From positions 1 to 16,947 of the forward strand of contig JBKPSJ010000307.1 of assembly GCA_046765875.1 (NCBI GenBank): 16,947 nucleotides of DNA, in the 5' to 3' direction. The DNA is from DASRHY01 sp046765875 (GTDB lineage Bacteria; Actinomycetota; Actinomycetes; Propionibacteriales; Kribbellaceae). Of this stretch, positions 14,549 to 16,947 are shown in pieces. The position numbers were made by a program, and so were the translations under genes. How positions within the stretch are numbered: position 1 is the stretch's first letter; every line of letters begins with the position of its first letter. The notes under the pieces are model-generated. The model had not been told where the DNA came from, did no database searches, and saw nothing but the letters and a program-made list of their open reading frames with translations.

Positions 14549-14717
14549 TCACCGGGCGACCGACGCGCCCATCAGCTCGTGAACCTGCTCCTCGGAGGTG
14601 CCGTTGCCGCCGCCCGGCAGGCAGCGCCTGCTGTGGTCGTCTACGAGCCCCGCGTGTCAGGCATTTCAGGAGCTGGTCCTTCGATACCCGGTATCCGGGT
14701 GCTTTGGTGACGGTCAT
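14549..14717 (-). pseudogene. CsoR/FrmR-family metal-sensing repressor relic (internal deletion and frameshift)
   Basis: From ATG 14717 the frame reads MTVTKAPGYRVSKDQLLKCL. This resembles the N-terminus of CsoR-family repressors, which normally have Y-x-x-x-K-D-x-LLKRLRRIEGQVRG. Similarity is lost right after LLKCL. In a different frame, the stretch ending at TGA 14549 reads GGGNGTSEEQVHELMGASVA, which resembles the family's C-terminal helix. Between them about 100 bp or more are missing: the relic is 169 bp against some 270-300 bp for a whole gene, and 169 is not a multiple of three. The central metal-binding Cys/His residues are therefore absent and the protein cannot work. The original frame also stays open to 14541. 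A matching operator palindrome lies just upstream. Confidence 0.6.
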
Positions 14718-14724
14718 GCTGGCA

Positions 14725-14745
14725 CTATACCCCCGCAGGGTATAG
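14725..14745. promoter_or_regulatory. CsoR-type operator palindrome
   Basis: Perfect 8-bp arms CTATACCC (14725-14732) and GGGTATAG (14738-14745) flank CCGCA. The TATAC-C-rich / G-rich-GTATA pattern is that of operators bound by CsoR/CstR-family repressors, which usually regulate their own gene. It lies 8 bp upstream of the relic repressor start. TATAGT at the minus-strand end could double as a -10 element. Confidence 0.65.
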
Positions 14746-14774
14746 GCGTCGTCCGCACCAACGCCAGCCAGGGC

Positions 14775-15467
14775 CTACCCGTCCCGTGTGTACGCGTCGT
14801 GGTAGTTCCACCACTGATACGGCGGGGTCTGGGGATAACCCTCCGGTGAGTCCTCCCACTCTTCCTGGCGACCGAGCGCGGTGATGTCGAGGTAGCTCCA
14901 GGTGCTCCCCATTGCCTCGTCGCCGCGGCTGTTGACGAAATAGGTGCGAAACACCCGATCGTCGGAGCGGATGAAGGCATTTGTGCCGTGCCACTCGTCG
15001 ACGCCGAAGTCGGCGTCAAAGTCGTCGGTCAGCGTGTACCACGGGATCGACTCCCAGCCCATCCGCGCCTTCAGGCCCTCGATGTCGGCTTGCGGGGCCC
15101 GCGACACGAACGCCAGCGTGGTGTCGCGGGCGTTCAGGTGTGCCGGGTTCGCCACCTGGTCGGCGAGCAACGAGCAGCCCACGCACGCACGCTGCGGGTA
15201 CGTGCCGCCTTCGGCGTAGGTGGTGACCTCCGGCCCATAGAAGGCTCGGTACACGATCAGCTGGCGACGGCCCTCGAACAGGTCGAGCAGGCTTGCCGGG
15301 CCATTCGGCCCTTCGAAGTTGTAGTCCTTGTCCACGGCCATCCACGGCATGCGGCGGCGTAGTGCCGCCAAAGCGTCGCGCGCCCGGCTGAGCTCCTTCT
15401 CCTTCACCAGCAGCCGTTCCCAGGCCTCCTGCCACTCCTGCGTGGAAACGATCGGAGGTGTGTTCAT
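14775..15467 (-). CDS. DUF899 thioredoxin-like protein
   Basis: Encodes 230 residues from ATG 15467, with GGGAGG 9 nt upstream. Family hallmarks are LLVKEKELSRARDALAALRR near the N-terminus, then RRMPWMAVDKDYNFEGPNG, LLDLFEGRRQLIVYRAFYGP and a CVGC motif (Cys95, Cys98). Next come WYTLTDDFDADFGVDEWHGT and a C-terminal region with YLDITALGRQEEWEDSPEGY and WWNYHDAY. DUF899 proteins have a thioredoxin-like fold and are often called dithiol-disulfide oxidoreductases from the CxxC alone; the actual reaction is not established. The protein is cytoplasmic, with no signal peptide. It stands alone; its stop lies 30 bp before the CsoR-type operator that faces the same direction, so an old shared control is possible but unproven. 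Confidence 0.92.
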   Translation of the reverse strand: MNTPPIVSTQEWQEAWERLLVKEKELSRARDALAALRRRMPWMAVDKDYNFEGPNGPASLLDLFEGRRQLIVYRAFYGPEVTTYAEGGTYPQRACVGCSLLADQVANPAHLNARDTTLAFVSRAPQADIEGLKARMGWESIPWYTLTDDFDADFGVDEWHGTNAFIRSDDRVFRTYFVNSRGDEAMGSTWSYLDITALGRQEEWEDSPEGYPQTPPYQWWNYHDAYTRDG

Positions 15468-15850
15468 TTTGTTGTTCCTCCCTCAGACACTCGTTGCCCG
15501 CGTGGGACGACTCGGGGCGGGCCCAGCGGCTAAGGCGAGTCGTGTCTCGACCCTAGTCCGCCCGGCGAGTCCTGAACCGTCGAGACTAGGCCTGGCACCT
15601 GGAGAACATCTACGAGCCGCTCGGGTCCGCACCCGCAGCAAGTAGTCATCGCACAGGGCAGAGCTGCCGCGACGGAGGAACACAGCGGCCCGCCACCATA
15701 CAGACCGGTCTACCGGCGATGATGGTGGCTGGGAATAGCAACCACCCAGTTTCCGGACAACTCGCCAGCCGGCCCGGGCCGTGGACCCGTGCCGCGGTGG
15801 GCGCGGTGCTGGCGAGCTGGGACGCCCGTACTGACGAACCATTGACGAAC
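15468..15850. other. Intergenic region with possible operators
   Basis: No gene was recognised in this 383-bp stretch between DUF899 and glnA terminator. It contains the DUF899 ribosome site (15477-15482), an 8-bp inverted repeat GTCTCGAC (15544-15551) with GTCGAGAC (15579-15586), an overlapping CCTAGTC/GACTAGG pair (15552-15590), and the palindrome AGACCGGTCT at 15702-15711. The repeats at 15544-15590 lie 80-120 bp before DUF899 and may belong to its promoter. Confidence 0.4.
15702..15711. promoter_or_regulatory. TetR-like operator palindrome without a neighbouring regulator
   Basis: A perfect 10-bp palindrome AGACCGGTCT sits in ATACAGACCGGTCTACC. This resembles operators of TetR-family repressors. 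No TetR gene lies beside it in this window. Confidence 0.35.
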
Positions 15851-15885
15851 GCCTGACCTGCGGACGCGCGTACCGCAGGTCAGGC
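15851..15885 (-). terminator. Strong hairpin terminator of glnA
   Basis: Perfect 13-bp arms GCCTGACCTGCGG (15851-15863) and CCGCAGGTCAGGC (15873-15885) around a 9-nt loop begin 12 bp after the glnA stop. No U-tract follows, as is usual for actinobacterial terminators. Confidence 0.85.
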
Positions 15886-15897
15886 GCGGGTTCGGAC

Positions 15898-16947
15898 CTA
15901 CACGTCGAAGTAGAGCTCGAACTCGTGGGGGTGGGGGCGGAGCTGGATCGGGGCGATCTCCTGCTCGCGCTTGAGGTCGATCCAGGTCTCGATCAGGTCG
16001 GAGGTGAACACGTCGCCCTCGAGGAGGAAGTCGTGGTCGCGCTCCAGCGAGTCGATGACCGCCGGGAGTGAGGTCGGCACCTGGTCGACGGCCGCGTGCT
16101 CCTCCGGCGGCAGCTCGTACAGGTCCTTGTCCACCGGGTCGGCCGGCTCGATCTTGTTGCGGATGCCGTCCAGGCCGGCCAGCAGCTGGGCCGAGAAGGC
16201 CAGGTACGGGTTGGCCGACGGGTCCGGGCAGCGGAACTCGATGCGCTTGGCCTTCGGGTTCGAGCCGGTGATCGGGATCCGGATGCAGGCCGAGCGGTTG
16301 CGCTGCGAGTAGACCAGGTTGACCGGAGCCTCGAAGCCCGGCACCAGCCGGTGGTACGAGTTCACGGTCGGGCAGGTGAACGCCAGCAGCGACGGTGCGT
16401 GCTTGAGCAGGCCGCCGATGTACCAGCGCGCGGTGTCGGACAACCCGCCGTACCCGGACTCGTCGTAGAACAGCGGCTCGCCGCCGGCCCACAGCGACTG
16501 GTGGCAGTGCATACCGTTGCCGTTGTCACCGAAGATCGGCTTCGGCATGAAGGTTGCCGTCTTGCCGTTGGCCCAGGCCGTGTTCTTGACGATGTACTTG
16601 TACTTCATGAGGTTGTCGGCGGTACGCATCAGAGTGTCGAAGCGGAAGTTGATCTCCGCCTGGCCCGCCGTACCGACCTCATGGTGACCACGCTCGACGG
16701 TCAGGCCGCTGACCTCGAGGTTCTTGATGATCTCTGCGCGCAGGTCGGCGAAGTGGTCGGTCGGGGAGACCGGGAAGTAGCCGCCCTTGTAGCGGACCTT
16801 GTAGCCGCGGTTGCCGCCCTCCTCGATCCGGCCGGTGTTCCAGGCGCCGGCGATCGAGTCGATGTGGTAGTAGCCCTCGTTCTGCTTGGTCTCGAACCGG
16901 ACGTCGTCGAAGACGTAGAACTCGGCCTCGGGCGCGTAGTACGCGGT
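15898..16947 (-). CDS. glnA: Glutamine synthetase type I, C-terminal 349 residues (5' part outside window)
   Basis: GlnA makes glutamine from glutamate, ammonia and ATP and acts as a dodecamer in the cytoplasm. The frame is open to the right edge, where it reads TAYYAPEAEFYVFDDVRFE with the metal ligands of the EAE motif. It continues with EGYYHIDSIAGAWNTGR, VERGHHEVGTAGQAEINFRF, the ATP site KPIFGDNGNGMHCHQSLW, NSYHRLVPGFEAPVNLVYS, RNRSACIRIP and RIEFRCPDPSANPYLAF. KDLYELPPEE contains the tyrosine normally adenylylated by GlnE, so the enzyme is of the GSI-beta, adenylylation-regulated kind. The C-terminus PHPHEFELYFDV is typical of actinobacteria. A GTG/ATG inside the frame (16629) is not the start. 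The gene is followed by a strong hairpin. Roughly 120 N-terminal residues are missing from the window. Confidence 0.97.
   Translation of the reverse strand, partial: TAYYAPEAEFYVFDDVRFETKQNEGYYHIDSIAGAWNTGRIEEGGNRGYKVRYKGGYFPVSPTDHFADLRAEIIKNLEVSGLTVERGHHEVGTAGQAEINFRFDTLMRTADNLMKYKYIVKNTAWANGKTATFMPKPIFGDNGNGMHCHQSLWAGGEPLFYDESGYGGLSDTARWYIGGLLKHAPSLLAFTCPTVNSYHRLVPGFEAPVNLVYSQRNRSACIRIPITGSNPKAKRIEFRCPDPSANPYLAFSAQLLAGLDGIRNKIEPADPVDKDLYELPPEEHAAVDQVPTSLPAVIDSLERDHDFLLEGDVFTSDLIETWIDLKREQEIAPIQLRPHPHEFELYFDV

Overview
The window is high-GC (roughly 70%) chromosomal DNA of an actinobacterium. Pointers are GTG starts, an F420-dependent oxidoreductase, a type I glutamine synthetase with an adenylylation-type motif, short hairpins without U-tracts as terminators, and many 4-bp start/stop overlaps. 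The order Propionibacteriales (Kribbella-like) is a guess from general style only. No rRNA, tRNA, CRISPR array or intact mobile element was seen.

Left part (1 to 11055) is an accessory catabolic block that looks dedicated to D-amino-acid-containing peptides. It holds three paralogous serine hydrolases of the beta-lactamase/D-aminopeptidase (S12) type (2-1183 partial, 5084-6448, 9658-11055 on minus). With them are an M19 dipeptidase (3947-4966 minus), an N-acyl-D-amino-acid deacylase-type amidohydrolase (6458-8059), an M55 D-aminopeptidase DppA (8810-9661 minus), an F420-dependent LLM oxidoreductase (2973-3950 minus) and a PucR-family regulator (1292-3001). The pairs M19/LLM and S12/M55 are translationally coupled by 4-bp overlaps; S12 and amidohydrolase are 9 bp apart. 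Different cleavage specificities (D-peptide or ester, L-D dipeptide, N-terminal D-residue, N-acyl-D-amino acid) could together strip and release D-amino acids from peptidoglycan fragments or non-ribosomal peptides. A 29-bp operator-like inverted repeat lies in the divergent M19/S12 promoter region. A DUF1269 gene (8117-8605 minus) sits inside this block between two copies of a 75-bp repeat derived from the 3' end of the amidohydrolase gene, so it looks like a later insertion.

Middle and right part (11056 to 15467) is a more ordinary stress and housekeeping set on the minus strand: PPK2 polyphosphate kinase, a TMEM175-type potassium channel, an NmrA-like NAD(P)-binding protein and a DUF899 thioredoxin-like protein. 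Between these genes are two decayed genes connected with copper: a multicopper-oxidase fragment (about 11186-11359 plus) and a CsoR/FrmR-family repressor relic (14549-14717 minus). The relic still has a perfect 8+5+8 operator-type palindrome in front of it.

The right end (15898 to 16947, minus) is the C-terminal 349 residues of glutamine synthetase GlnA, followed by a strong 13-bp-stem terminator hairpin.
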